Both the position numbers and the translations under genes were made by a program. A stretch of DNA of 34,875 nucleotides from Gomphosphaeria aponina SAG 52.96 = DSM 107014. GTDB lineage: Bacteria > Cyanobacteriota > Cyanobacteriia > Cyanobacteriales > Gomphosphaeriaceae. Within the stretch, counting starts at the first letter, position 1, and each line of letters starts with the position of its first letter. The stretch spans positions 1 to 34,875 of the forward strand of contig JADQBC010000028.1 of NCBI GenBank assembly GCA_016903655.1. The letters run 5' to 3'. Under the pieces are notes generated by a model that saw only the letters and a list, made by a program, of their open reading frames with translations, had not been told where the DNA came from and made no database searches. Of this stretch, positions 9,173-17,759 are shown piece after piece.

Positions 9173-9388
9173 ATGAAAACGGATGTAAAAGAATCTATTA
9201 AACAAGCAATTGAAGAACTTCCTGATGATGAAGTAGCCCAAGTTCTTGAGTTTATTAAAGAGATAAATCCTGGTTTGAAACTCAATCATGGCAAACTCGC
9301 TACCACGAAGCGAAAAAGCTATATAGCAGAAGGCAGAAGGCAGAGGGCAGAAGGCAGAAGGAAAACCCTTACTATTATTAAGTTTTAG
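9173..9388 (+). CDS. Small antitoxin-like protein with a repeat-derived C-terminus
   Basis: The first ATG gives 71 residues; the TTG two codons upstream is less likely. Residues 1-30 (KESIKQAIEELPDDEVAQVL in part) resemble the N-terminus of DUF2281-type small antitoxin-like proteins. The last 20 or so residues (AEGRRQRAEGRRKTLTIIKF) come entirely from the small repeat element at 9324-9424, including its GCAGAAG heptamer run. If the element and one TA are removed, the frame continues open to a TGA at 9528-9530, just before the methyltransferase start. The ancestral protein was therefore probably longer or different. No toxin gene is adjacent. The gene may be inactive. Confidence 0.5.
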   Translation: MKTDVKESIKQAIEELPDDEVAQVLEFIKEINPGLKLNHGKLATTKRKSYIAEGRRQRAEGRRKTLTIIKF

Positions 9389-9424
9389 ATTTTGATAATG
9401 TCCTAACTATTCCCCTCTCTGCTA
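9324..9424. mobile_element. Small TA-flanked inverted-repeat element (MITE-like), copy 1
   Basis: About 101 bp bounded by TAGCAGA at the left and TCTGCTA at the right and flanked by TA on both sides. This is the pattern of IS630/Tc1-mariner-derived non-autonomous elements. The left half is a run of GCAGAAG heptamers. The right half (from 9359 to the right end) is almost identical to the element at 20473-20575. It supplies the stop codon of the antitoxin-like ORF. Confidence 0.75.
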
Positions 9425-9534
9425 TATTAGGTCGAAAATACCCCTGAAAGAACAGATGAAATTAGAATATTTCTCAAAAAGAAGCAAAATATATTATAAT
9501 AAACTTATTGGATTGATGCTAGCAAGTTGATTTT

Positions 9535-10707
9535 ATGACCAAAACTTTTATAGATTTGTTTGCAGGTGCAGGAGGAATATCCTGCGGTTTGGAAATGGCA
9601 GGTTTTCCATGTCTATTAGGAGTAGATAAAGACAAAACTGCTATGGATACTTTTCAATTAAATCATCCCTATGCAAAAACCATTGCTGGTGACTTAAGCC
9701 AGATATCTCTAACAGAAATTAAAGAGAGTATCAGTGAGCAAAAAGTAAATCTAATTTGCGGCGGGCCACCCTGTCAAGGATTTTCGACTATTGGTCAAAA
9801 TAATCAGGAAGATAATCGCAATTTCCTCTTTTTAAACTTTCTCCACTTGGTGGAATTTTTCCAGCCTGATTATGTTTTAATGGAAAATGTCACTGGTTTA
9901 TTATCCAGAAAAAATGAACCCACTTTAACAGCAATTATTCAAAGTTTTACAGACATTGGTTATACCATTGATGTGAAAGTTTTGGCAGCTCATCATTATG
10001 GTGTACCCCAAAAAAGAAGAAGAACAATTTTTCTGGGTAATAAATTTGGTGTGAGCAATATCTATCCTCCCCAGTTATATAAAGACTCAGCCAAAGATAA
10101 CGCAAATTTACCGAACCCAAAAACAGTAAAATGGGCTTTTGAAAACTTACTTGAATTTCAAGGGAAAACTTTTAACCATGATTTAGAAAAGGCAAAAATT
10201 CTCAATAAATTAGAGGAAAAACGACTTAGTTATATTCCCGAAGGTAAAAGCATTAGGTATGAAAAAGATCAACTAGCTTATTTACCCCAGGAGTTATGGT
10301 TTGATGTTGATTGGAAAAGCATTCACGAAGCCAGATTTAGGGAAGCAAAATTACAGCGACTTGATAGTAATGCTCCAGCAAATACTCTTAACACTAGCCG
10401 CACTACCTATTATCATCCAAAGGAAAACCGTTACCTTACAGTTAGGGAAGCAGCGGCTATTCAATCTTTCCCTCCTAATTATATTTTTTGCGGCAGTTTA
10501 ACTCAACAATGGCGACAAGTTGGTAATGCTGTACCTCCCCTTTTAGCTAAAGCTTTGGCTGAGTCTATCCTGGAATTAGATCAAAGTAAAAAAACTTTTC
10601 CTCCTGCTACTTCTGTTACTGATATTAGTCAAATTCGCGCTCAAGCTTTTGATTATAAAATAAGAGGAAATGCTCTTGAGATTGGGGGATTAAAATCCCA
10701 CGCATAA
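9535..10707 (+). CDS. DNA (cytosine-5-)-methyltransferase, first of a tandem pair
   Basis: A 390-residue C5-cytosine methyltransferase with the full motif series: motif I DLFAGAGGI (7-15, S-adenosylmethionine binding), motif IV GGPPCQGFS with catalytic Cys80, motif VI ENVTGLL (from 117), motif VIII QKRRRTIFLG (about 159-168), and motif X GNAVPPLLA (330-338). The target-recognition region lies about 200-300. About 50 residues extend beyond motif X with no recognisable domain. It modifies an unknown sequence, as a restriction partner or as a regulator. A TATAAT hexamer at 9495-9500 may be the -10 box. The second methyltransferase follows 49 bp downstream. No restriction enzyme gene is next to the pair. 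Confidence 0.95.
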   Translation: MTKTFIDLFAGAGGISCGLEMAGFPCLLGVDKDKTAMDTFQLNHPYAKTIAGDLSQISLTEIKESISEQKVNLICGGPPCQGFSTIGQNNQEDNRNFLFLNFLHLVEFFQPDYVLMENVTGLLSRKNEPTLTAIIQSFTDIGYTIDVKVLAAHHYGVPQKRRRTIFLGNKFGVSNIYPPQLYKDSAKDNANLPNPKTVKWAFENLLEFQGKTFNHDLEKAKILNKLEEKRLSYIPEGKSIRYEKDQLAYLPQELWFDVDWKSIHEARFREAKLQRLDSNAPANTLNTSRTTYYHPKENRYLTVREAAAIQSFPPNYIFCGSLTQQWRQVGNAVPPLLAKALAESILELDQSKKTFPPATSVTDISQIRAQAFDYKIRGNALEIGGLKSHA

Positions 10708-10756
10708 AAAAATTTTTTTTTGAGAAAAAAATGTAAAATAAGGCTTTAATTAAGTG

Positions 10757-11779
10757 ATGGAACAAAAAAAATCATCAATGGATAAATCAATAGTTGCTTT
10801 ATTTTCAGGTTGTGGAGGTTTAGATTTAGGTTTCCGTCAAGCAGGTTTTAAAATTATTTGGGCGAATGAATATGACAAAGATATCTGGCAAACTTATCAA
10901 AATAATCACCCTCAGACTTATTTAGATCAACGGGATATTAAGCAAATACCCTCAACAGAAATACCTGATTGTCTTGGTATTATTGGCGGCCCTCCTTGTC
11001 AAAGTTGGAGTGAGGGGGGAAGTCAGCGGGGAATAAATGATGAGCGGGGTAAACTTTTTCTGGAATATGTACGCATAATTAAAGCTAAACAGCCTTTATT
11101 TTTCCTGGCGGAAAATGTCTCAGGTATTCTCCATCAAAAACATCAACAGGCAATTAAAAATATTATCGCTGCTTTGGCAGAAGCTGGTTATTTAGTCTCA
11201 TTTAAGCTTTTAAATGCAATGCACTATAATGTTCCTCAAGAGAGAAAAAGAGTTATTTTTGTCGGTTATAATTTTGATTTAAATAAATCATTTAACTTTG
11301 ACTCACTTGTAACTCAAAATCCTGTACCTACCTTAAAAGATGCCATTGGGGATTTACAAACAACTGCAATTCCCGCATTAGCCAAAAATAAGAGTAATGG
11401 AAAAACTTGTTTAATTCCTAACCATGAATATGCCCTCGGGGGATATTCTAGTATTTATCTGTCAAGAAACAGAGTTAGAAGTTGGCATGAACCCTCTTTT
11501 ACCATTCAAGCTAGTAGTCGCCATGCTCCCATTCATCCCCAAGCAACTAAAATGATTAATGTCGGGAAAGATAAATTTATTTTTGACCCTAATTCTCCAT
11601 CTGCTTACAGAAGATTATCAGTACGAGAATGTGCCAGAATCCAAACATTTCCCGATGATTTTATCTTTGATTATGATAATGTTAATCTGGGATATAAAAT
11701 GATTGGTAATGCTGTCCCAGTTAATTTTAGTTATTCCTTGGCAAAGAGAATTTATGAAGATTTGTTAAAAGATAAGTAA
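10757..11779 (+). CDS. DNA (cytosine-5-)-methyltransferase, second of a tandem pair
   Basis: A C5-cytosine methyltransferase of 340 residues from the ATG at 10757 (a GTG lies one codon earlier, and an ATG eight codons later is also possible). Motif I is ALFSGCGGLDLGF, motif IV GGPPCQSWSEGG with the catalytic Cys, motif VI AENVSGILH, motif VIII QERKRVIFVG and motif X MIGNAVPVNF. The target-recognition region (about 190-280, including SRNRVRSWHEPSFTIQAS) differs completely from that of the first enzyme, so the two probably read different sequences or the two strands of an asymmetric site. It ends directly against the remains of a toxin gene on the other strand, so a deletion may have removed what once followed. 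Confidence 0.95.
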   Translation: MEQKKSSMDKSIVALFSGCGGLDLGFRQAGFKIIWANEYDKDIWQTYQNNHPQTYLDQRDIKQIPSTEIPDCLGIIGGPPCQSWSEGGSQRGINDERGKLFLEYVRIIKAKQPLFFLAENVSGILHQKHQQAIKNIIAALAEAGYLVSFKLLNAMHYNVPQERKRVIFVGYNFDLNKSFNFDSLVTQNPVPTLKDAIGDLQTTAIPALAKNKSNGKTCLIPNHEYALGGYSSIYLSRNRVRSWHEPSFTIQASSRHAPIHPQATKMINVGKDKFIFDPNSPSAYRRLSVRECARIQTFPDDFIFDYDNVNLGYKMIGNAVPVNFSYSLAKRIYEDLLKDK

Positions 11780-11782
11780 GGA

Positions 11783-11875
11783 CTGATCAGTTCTAAAATT
11801 TTCTTGAAAACTTTTTTGTCTTCTTTTCCCCATTTGTTCAAAGGCTTCTGGTTCAAATGCTACTCTCATACTCAT
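11783..11875 (-). pseudogene. Truncated, frameshifted Txe/YoeB-like toxin remnant
   Basis: The minus strand from ATG 11869 (or 11875) reads MRVAFEPEAFEQ; after a one-base frame change it reads WGKEDKKVFKKILELI. This matches the first third of Txe/YoeB toxins (ribosome-dependent endoribonucleases of the RelE superfamily). The match stops at the methyltransferase stop codon, so about two thirds of the gene, including catalytic residues, is gone. The start overlaps the antitoxin remnant, as in intact operons of this type. Confidence 0.7.
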
Positions 11876-12096
11876 CTAAATCAACATAAATAAGATTTCC
11901 CTTTTCTACATTTTCTATAGCCTTTAATAAATGTTTTCTGTTGGCTTCTGATTTCAGAAGATAGGTTGTTTCATCTTCTTGGCTCTTCAACTAGGGCAAT
12001 AACTTCTACAATTGTTCCTTCTGCTAACTCAGTTGCAAATACCTCAATTTTCCCATTTTTACCAACAATAGCCTTTTGTTTAATTCCAGAAATCAT
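11853..12096 (-). pseudogene. Frameshifted antitoxin of a Txe/YoeB-type pair
   Basis: From ATG 12096 the minus strand reads MISGIKQKAIVGKNGKIEV and on to VEEP, then reaches a TGA at 11973-11971. One base shift restores a continuous frame, QEDETTYLLKSEANRKHLL and so on, to the TGA at 11855-11853. The two parts together make one antitoxin of about 80 residues of a type common upstream of YoeB-like toxins in cyanobacteria. With the toxin also broken, the pair is dead. A sequencing error could explain this frameshift alone, but not the loss of the toxin's 3' end. Confidence 0.75.
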
Positions 12097-12151
12097 ACTT
12101 TTTATCCTCTTTTTTACTAATGACGATTACGTAACGCAGTTATCTTTATTT

Positions 12152-12191
12152 GTTAGTAGTTGCGCCTTCACAAAGAGGCACAACTACTAAC
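12152..12191. terminator. Strong hairpin downstream of the AAA-polyferredoxin gene
   Basis: A 16-bp inverted repeat (12152-12167 with 12176-12191, one G-T pair, 8-base loop) lies 19 bp beyond the minus-strand stop codon. No clear T tract follows on either strand, so it may act as a bidirectional terminator, an mRNA 3'-end stabiliser, or be a dispersed palindromic repeat. Confidence 0.5.
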
Positions 12192-12209
12192 TTTAACTAA
12201 ATTCTTCCT

Positions 12210-14273
12210 TTAAATTAATTGCAAGAAGATTAACGGCAATCCTGTAATTAAAAGTGAATGAGGCAAATTGCTAAGAAAAGGTCTGTTTGTAATTTTGAAA
12301 AGGAGGGAAATACTCAAGGGAATTGCAGATAATAAGAGAATCTCTTGGAGAAAAACAGCCACATCCATACTCCAAGCAAATACTGGTAAACCTACACCAC
12401 TATAACCAAAATTATTGGCAATAATCGGGAGTATATTCCCTGCTTCTACCACAGCAGAAGGAAGATAATAAACTAAATTCAGCATCAGAGTCATGGGCAA
12501 ATAAACATAGATTACTGTCAGATAATCTGGCATCTCACGATCAATTTTGCGGCTCACCTGATGAGTTAGATAAGTAGCAAAGAAAGGAATACTTAACAAC
12601 ATGGCTATTACTGGTATTGCTGTTAGTAAATGCTGAGAATCAAGATGTACATCCTTTAATTTTAACCAATTGAATAAGGAAGAGGAATAGTGGACAAATA
12701 CTCCCCCAAAAAGCAGTAGGAGTAGGGCAACTTCTGCCCAAAAACCTTGATGATTATGCAATAAATCATTAGCAGGAAAACGTAAATTGAGTTGAACTGA
12801 ACGGTTAGGACAACCTTTCAGACAACCCATACACAACACACAATTGCGATTATCTTGTAACTTACTCGGAATAAGATGAAGAGGACAACCTTCCGTAGCT
12901 TGTCCTTCTGTGGAGAGCGCTTCAGGAAATGTTAACAAAGTATCATCACTGCCGTCCTGACAAGCAAAAACACTGCACTGACTCCCACATACTTGTTGGC
13001 TCGAACGTAATTCTATCATTGATAATTTGGCAAACATCCCATTCATACCGCCAATAGGACAAAGATAGCGACACCAAAGGCGACGCTCATAAATTACACT
13101 ACCAATAACTGCCCCAGCGGTAATAATTAATAGTAAAGAGGCAGAAAGATAAGGAGTATGGGGTAAATCCCAAAGCTTTTCCCACAAGTAAATTAAGGTA
13201 AAACTAACCCAAACAAACCAAGCACCCCACTTATTCAGCCATTTAGTTGGCCAAGGTAATAATTGACGCGGCCAAATCCAAAGAGAAAGCTTTCTTACCC
13301 ACTCTCCTGTAATCATAAACGGACAGACGGAACACCAAAGGCGACCAATAATAGGAAAAAGCAGCAGAGAAAAAGTCCACCACCAGGCCCAAAAAAGATT
13401 AAGAATGATGCTTTCTGAACGATTTTCAGAGCCGAAAAATCCGCTGATAGTAACGGGAATAAAAAGAGCCATGACTAAAATCCAGAAACCTTCTGGCCAC
13501 CATTTACTCAGCAGAAATTGGCGTAACCAAGGCAATTGATTGAGCAAGTCTAAGCGGAAACTATTTTTTGGGGATTCTAATGACCATAATAATTGTTCAG
13601 GAATAAATGTTTTTTCTGTTGGTGTCATCATCACGGCTCGTTTCAGTACCCCTTCAAGTTCAACTAAATTTCCTGGGTAATCATAGCTGATGAGTCGTCG
13701 TAAACTTGCTTGATTTATTTCTAAAGGTTGTCGTTGCCTTTCCCGACAGAACTTTTCGACAAAATAATTGGCAAATTCGGGAATATCAACTCTTCTTTGC
13801 GCCAGAGCAAAGAGTTTAATGTGATGGACTTCTAAACCAGGGATTTTAATTTGTTTGGCACTGGCAAGGATAATTCGCACCTTGGATTTAGAGGCTAAAT
13901 ATTGAGGATTAGTAGCTTCTGTTTCCCTAATATATTCTATTAATTTATTGAGCTGTTTAACACTCAAAAACTCTACATTATCCAGCAACAATGTACCTTT
14001 TCCCGATAGTGGAATAACACTAATTTGCTTGACTAGCTGCTCATGGTCATGGGGTAGTTGAGTGCAGTCAATTTCTGTAAAAAATCCTTCTTTTAGCTCG
14101 GATTTTCCATGAATTAACTGAGCTATGAAAGTTTTTCCACTACCTGGTGGCCCTTGAATTGTAACTGTCTTTAAATCAGTCGCAGCCTGGTCAACTTGCT
14201 GTGCTAGTTTTTTGCTAATTTTACTCTTGCCAAGAATTGGTTCAAATGTTGATTGTAACTTGAGAGTTATCAT
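12210..14273 (-). CDS. AAA+ domain fused to NosR/NapH-type membrane polyferredoxin
   Basis: I chose the ATG at 14273, with GAGG seven bases upstream, over the TTG seven codons earlier; this gives 687 residues. Residues 1-230 resemble the AAA+ domain of sigma-54 activators: Walker A GPPGSGKT (41-48), a Walker-B strand TLLLDN (94-99), RVDIPEF, and YPGNLVELEGVLKRA. However, the GAFTGA loop is missing, the Walker-B Glu is Asn, and the Arg of the PGNxREL sensor is Val. The rest has about eight hydrophobic helices and twelve cysteines: WCSVCP (314, 317), WCRYLCP (401, 405), C429, C433, C438, C463, and a ferredoxin-like set C478, C481, C484, C488. That part resembles NapH/NosR/CcoG-type membrane iron-sulfur proteins. 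A redox function is inferred. It lies downstream of chlN on the same strand, 295 bp away. Confidence 0.85.
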   Translation of the reverse strand: MITLKLQSTFEPILGKSKISKKLAQQVDQAATDLKTVTIQGPPGSGKTFIAQLIHGKSELKEGFFTEIDCTQLPHDHEQLVKQISVIPLSGKGTLLLDNVEFLSVKQLNKLIEYIRETEATNPQYLASKSKVRIILASAKQIKIPGLEVHHIKLFALAQRRVDIPEFANYFVEKFCRERQRQPLEINQASLRRLISYDYPGNLVELEGVLKRAVMMTPTEKTFIPEQLLWSLESPKNSFRLDLLNQLPWLRQFLLSKWWPEGFWILVMALFIPVTISGFFGSENRSESIILNLFWAWWWTFSLLLFPIIGRLWCSVCPFMITGEWVRKLSLWIWPRQLLPWPTKWLNKWGAWFVWVSFTLIYLWEKLWDLPHTPYLSASLLLIITAGAVIGSVIYERRLWCRYLCPIGGMNGMFAKLSMIELRSSQQVCGSQCSVFACQDGSDDTLLTFPEALSTEGQATEGCPLHLIPSKLQDNRNCVLCMGCLKGCPNRSVQLNLRFPANDLLHNHQGFWAEVALLLLLFGGVFVHYSSSLFNWLKLKDVHLDSQHLLTAIPVIAMLLSIPFFATYLTHQVSRKIDREMPDYLTVIYVYLPMTLMLNLVYYLPSAVVEAGNILPIIANNFGYSGVGLPVFAWSMDVAVFLQEILLLSAIPLSISLLFKITNRPFLSNLPHSLLITGLPLIFLQLI

Positions 14274-14485
14274 ATATAAACCTCGAAAAAACAAAGAGAA
14301 GATGGGCGTGGGTTTGATTTTGATGAGCTAGTAACCATTTTTTCTGGTCATCACCCATCATCAGCATTTTAGTAACTAACTATACAATTTGCTTGATGAT
14401 GTCCGCTCTTTTAAATCATAACCGATTGCTTTAGAAATAACATAAAAACTTTTATACTTCAAAAAAAGAGATGGTATTGACAATG

Positions 14486-14509
14486 GACAATGGGTTTAAG
14501 CCCATTGTC
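14486..14509. terminator. Hairpin between chlN and the polyferredoxin gene
   Basis: A perfect 9-bp stem (GACAATGGG with CCCATTGTC) and 6-base loop lie 60 bp past the chlN stop. On the minus strand a T run (complement of 14461-14467) appears only about 20 bases after the stem, so termination is plausible but not certain. The remainder of 14274-14568 shows no gene. Confidence 0.4.
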
Positions 14510-14568
14510 TAGAGCTGTTTATTCGGTTTTAATTTTCACAAGTGATTTAGACTCGCTCTAAGGTTTAA

Positions 14569-15972
<1,404 letters not shown>

Positions 15973-16017
15973 TTATCTTTCTCCTCTCATAATTGTTTAT
16001 TCAGTAGGGTGCGTAGG

Positions 16018-16051
16018 GTGCGTTAGCGTAACGTAGTATTGCGTAACGCAC
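16018..16051. repeat. GTGCGTTA palindromic repeat in the chlL-chlN gap
   Basis: GTGCGTTA (16018-16025) pairs with TAACGCAC (16044-16051), preceded by two tandem copies of GTAGGGTGCG (from 16004). This kind of GTGCGTTAGCGTAACGC repeat is dispersed in many cyanobacterial genomes. Here it would form a hairpin in the chlL-chlN mRNA. Confidence 0.65.
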
Positions 16052-16062
16052 TGTTCCTTTTT

Positions 16063-16926
16063 CTAAACCATCATCAACTCTAATTCTTCTTCCTGGGTTT
16101 TCTGAGGTTGAGTAGGATTGAGATAGAAATCAGACAACAAAGAGAACAACTCCCTGTCTTGCACATCTTTGGGTACAACTCCTTCTGGCATTGCCAAAAC
16201 CTGGTCAGCAATATTCAGATAATAATCACAAACATAATTGAGAGCAGGATCGGTTTGGGCCATTTCAAACAAGGTTTTTCCTTTCACACGGGAAACCCGA
16301 ATATCTTCAATTAATGGCAATATTTCCAATACTGGCATTGGTACTGCTTCGATATATTTATCAATTAAGTCACGTTTAGAAGTGCGGTTGCCAATTAAAC
16401 CAGCTAAACGGAGAGAGTGAGTCCTTGATTTTTCCCGTACTGAAGCAGCAATACGGTTGGCGGCAAATAGTGCATCAAAACCGTTATCAGTCACAATCAT
16501 ACAGTAATCAGCATAGTTAAGAGGCGCTGCAAAACCCCCACAAACCACGTCTCCCAAAACGTCAAAAAGAATTACATCATACTCATCAAAGGCGTTTAAT
16601 TCTTTGAGCAGTTTGACTGTTTCTCCTACCACGTACCCGCCGCAACCAGCACCTGCTGGTGGGCCACCCGCTTCTACACAGTCAACTCCCCCATATCCTT
16701 TGTAAATTACATCTTCTGGCCAGATATTTTCATAGTGAAAATCTTTTTCTTGCAGAGTGTCAATAATGGTGGGTATGAGAAACCCTGTCAGAGTAAAGGT
16801 GCTGTCATGTTTGGGATCGCATCCAATTTGCAGTACTTTCTTGCCTCGCTTGGCTAGTGCAACTGAAATATTGCAGCTTGTTGTTGATTTGCCGATTCCG
16901 CCTTTTCCATATACTGCTAGTCTCAC
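16063..16926 (-). CDS. chlL: Light-independent protochlorophyllide reductase iron protein (ChlL)
   Basis: A NifH-like ATPase that passes electrons from ferredoxin to ChlN-ChlB. I chose the GTG at 16926 (AGGAGAG 8 bases upstream), which gives 287 residues and the standard N-terminus [15 protein letters not shown]; the longer frame to 17013 adds 29 residues that the family does not have. The P-loop is GKGGIGKST (7-15). The [4Fe-4S] ligands that bridge the homodimer are Cys95 (GAGCGGYV) and Cys129 (DVVCGGF). The C-terminal tail (about 265-287) is rich in Gln and Glu. chlN lies 90 bp downstream. Oxygen-sensitive, so usually important under low oxygen or darkness. Confidence 0.97.
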   Translation of the reverse strand: MRLAVYGKGGIGKSTTSCNISVALAKRGKKVLQIGCDPKHDSTFTLTGFLIPTIIDTLQEKDFHYENIWPEDVIYKGYGGVDCVEAGGPPAGAGCGGYVVGETVKLLKELNAFDEYDVILFDVLGDVVCGGFAAPLNYADYCMIVTDNGFDALFAANRIAASVREKSRTHSLRLAGLIGNRTSKRDLIDKYIEAVPMPVLEILPLIEDIRVSRVKGKTLFEMAQTDPALNYVCDYYLNIADQVLAMPEGVVPKDVQDRELFSLLSDFYLNPTQPQKTQEEELELMMV

Positions 16927-17475
16927 CTTTCGTTCTCTCCTGTGCGAATTAAAAATTATATTTTGCTTACTACCGCTTCCCTGGGGAGTGGTTTTTTTTT
17001 GCCTTGATCGCATTATTGTCTAAATTGCGTTCACTTGGATGGTGCTAACCAGACTTGTCTGGGTGTTAAATGGCTTATTTTCTCTTGAGTATTTGTTTTC
17101 GAGACTTAATCGCCTCTCAATGTTATTCAAGCTTGAAATTGCCAATTTTTCAGCTTTTATGTTTTCCTTTTTAGTAAAACAGAACAAAAGACAAAAAAAA
17201 ACAGGACTTTGACTAACCATCTGAAGAGAGAAGGGCTAAAACCAATGATTTACCTAGCATAGGTGGGATTTTGCCAGGAGAAGAGCGAGCCAAAAACTCC
17301 GAGGGGCGATCGCCTCTTTCCCCATTTGGCTCATCATTTCAGCTTTTTTATTAAAAATAGTTAATTTTTCTTAACACTTAAAGAATTTTAAGATTACAAA
17401 ATCGAAGCCCAGGACAGGATCATAGTGATACGGTTTTCCTCCAATAACCGAACCCCCATCAATGGAAAAACCTGT
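16927..17475. other. Upstream region of chlL with inverted repeats
   Basis: About 550 bp without a convincing gene; it should hold the chlL promoter. A 14-bp inverted repeat CCAGACTTGTCTGG (17049-17062) lies about 125 bp before the chlL GTG and could be an operator. A larger foldable segment has outer arms GAGCCAAA (17287-17294) and TTTGGCTC (17325-17332) around a HIP1-containing stem. It is followed by CAGCTTTTTT, so it could be the 3' end of a short plus-strand RNA. Reading frames here are short and lack family resemblance. Confidence 0.5.
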
Positions 17476-17481
17476 TATATT
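17476..17481 (+). promoter_or_regulatory. Probable -10 box for the riboswitch transcript
   Basis: TATATT, preceded by TGT, sits 10 bp before the first riboswitch base, so that transcription would start just ahead of the aptamer, at about 17488. No good -35 box is seen, and no GTAN8TAC NtcA site was found by eye. Confidence 0.45.
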
Positions 17482-17490
17482 GGAAATAAG

Positions 17491-17560
17491 GATAAATCGT
17501 TCATCTGCCCAAGAGCAGACGGAAGTAAGAAGCCCGTTTATGCTTTCTGAAGGAACGCTC
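17491..17560 (+). promoter_or_regulatory. Glutamine riboswitch (glnA / Downstream-peptide class)
   Basis: The RNA matches the glutamine aptamer consensus. The outer stem is CGTTC (17498-17502) with GAACG (17553-17557). A stem TCTGC (17504-17508) with GCAGA (17515-17519) follows, and then the conserved strand ACGGAAGTAAG (17519-17529) and the 3' strand GAAGGAACGC (17549-17558). Aptamers of this kind bind L-glutamine. In cyanobacteria they control glnA or small peptides, and a glutamine-responsive one controls the GS inactivating factor gene gifB in Synechocystis. Here the next gene is a short Gif-like peptide whose ribosome-binding site (AAGGAGG, 17584-17590) begins 27 bp after the aptamer's outer stem. 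Confidence 0.9.
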
Positions 17561-17600
17561 CTCATTCTCTACCAACGAAAATGAAGGAGGCGACTCTATT

Positions 17601-17741
17601 ATGAATACCAATAAAACCAACCAAAATTTACGTCCAGTTGAAACTCAAGCTCGGTTATTAATCAGCCAAAACCGACAAGCTCAACGCAATCGCCAGCTTT
17701 CTATGCTGCAACGGATATCAGAAGAAATTGGACTTGAATAA
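17601..17741 (+). CDS. Short glutamine synthetase inactivating factor-like peptide (Gif/IF7 family)
   Basis: A 46-residue basic peptide with a good ribosome-binding site (AAGGAGG, 10 bases before ATG). Its C-terminal half, NRQAQRNRQLSMLQRISEEIG, resembles the core of the inactivating factors IF7/IF17 (pattern NRQxSMLxRxxxEIG with basic residues before it). IF7 and IF17 bind glutamine synthetase electrostatically through arginines and shut it down when nitrogen is plentiful. Control by a glutamine riboswitch in cis fits this exactly. It is odd in ending right after EIGLE, about 20 residues earlier than IF7. Whether it still inhibits the enzyme, or is one of the peptides named Downstream-peptide, is open. 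The comparison is from memory. Confidence 0.7.
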   Translation: MNTNKTNQNLRPVETQARLLISQNRQAQRNRQLSMLQRISEEIGLE

Positions 17742-17759
17742 TAAGGAAGGTAAATTGTA

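Noticed and set aside
9324-9360. GCAGAAG repeats read as a CRISPR array
   Set aside because: Units are 7 bp, contiguous, without spacers, and are part of a small TA-flanked element.
11966-12190. Plus-strand ORF of 74 codons
   Set aside because: Antisense to the antitoxin remnant, whose minus-strand frames make biological sense, and it runs through a hairpin.
12210-14273. Sigma-54-dependent transcription activator
   Set aside because: The AAA+ domain lacks the GAFTGA loop and key ATPase residues, there is no DNA-binding domain, and the rest is a membrane protein.
16927-17013. N-terminal extension of ChlL (29 residues)
   Set aside because: Unlike any ChlL N-terminus; the GTG at 16926 with a good ribosome-binding site gives the standard [10 protein letters not shown] start.
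17371-17565. Minus-strand ORF of 64 codons
   Set aside because: It lies across the glutamine riboswitch, which explains the sequence better, and it has no family likeness.
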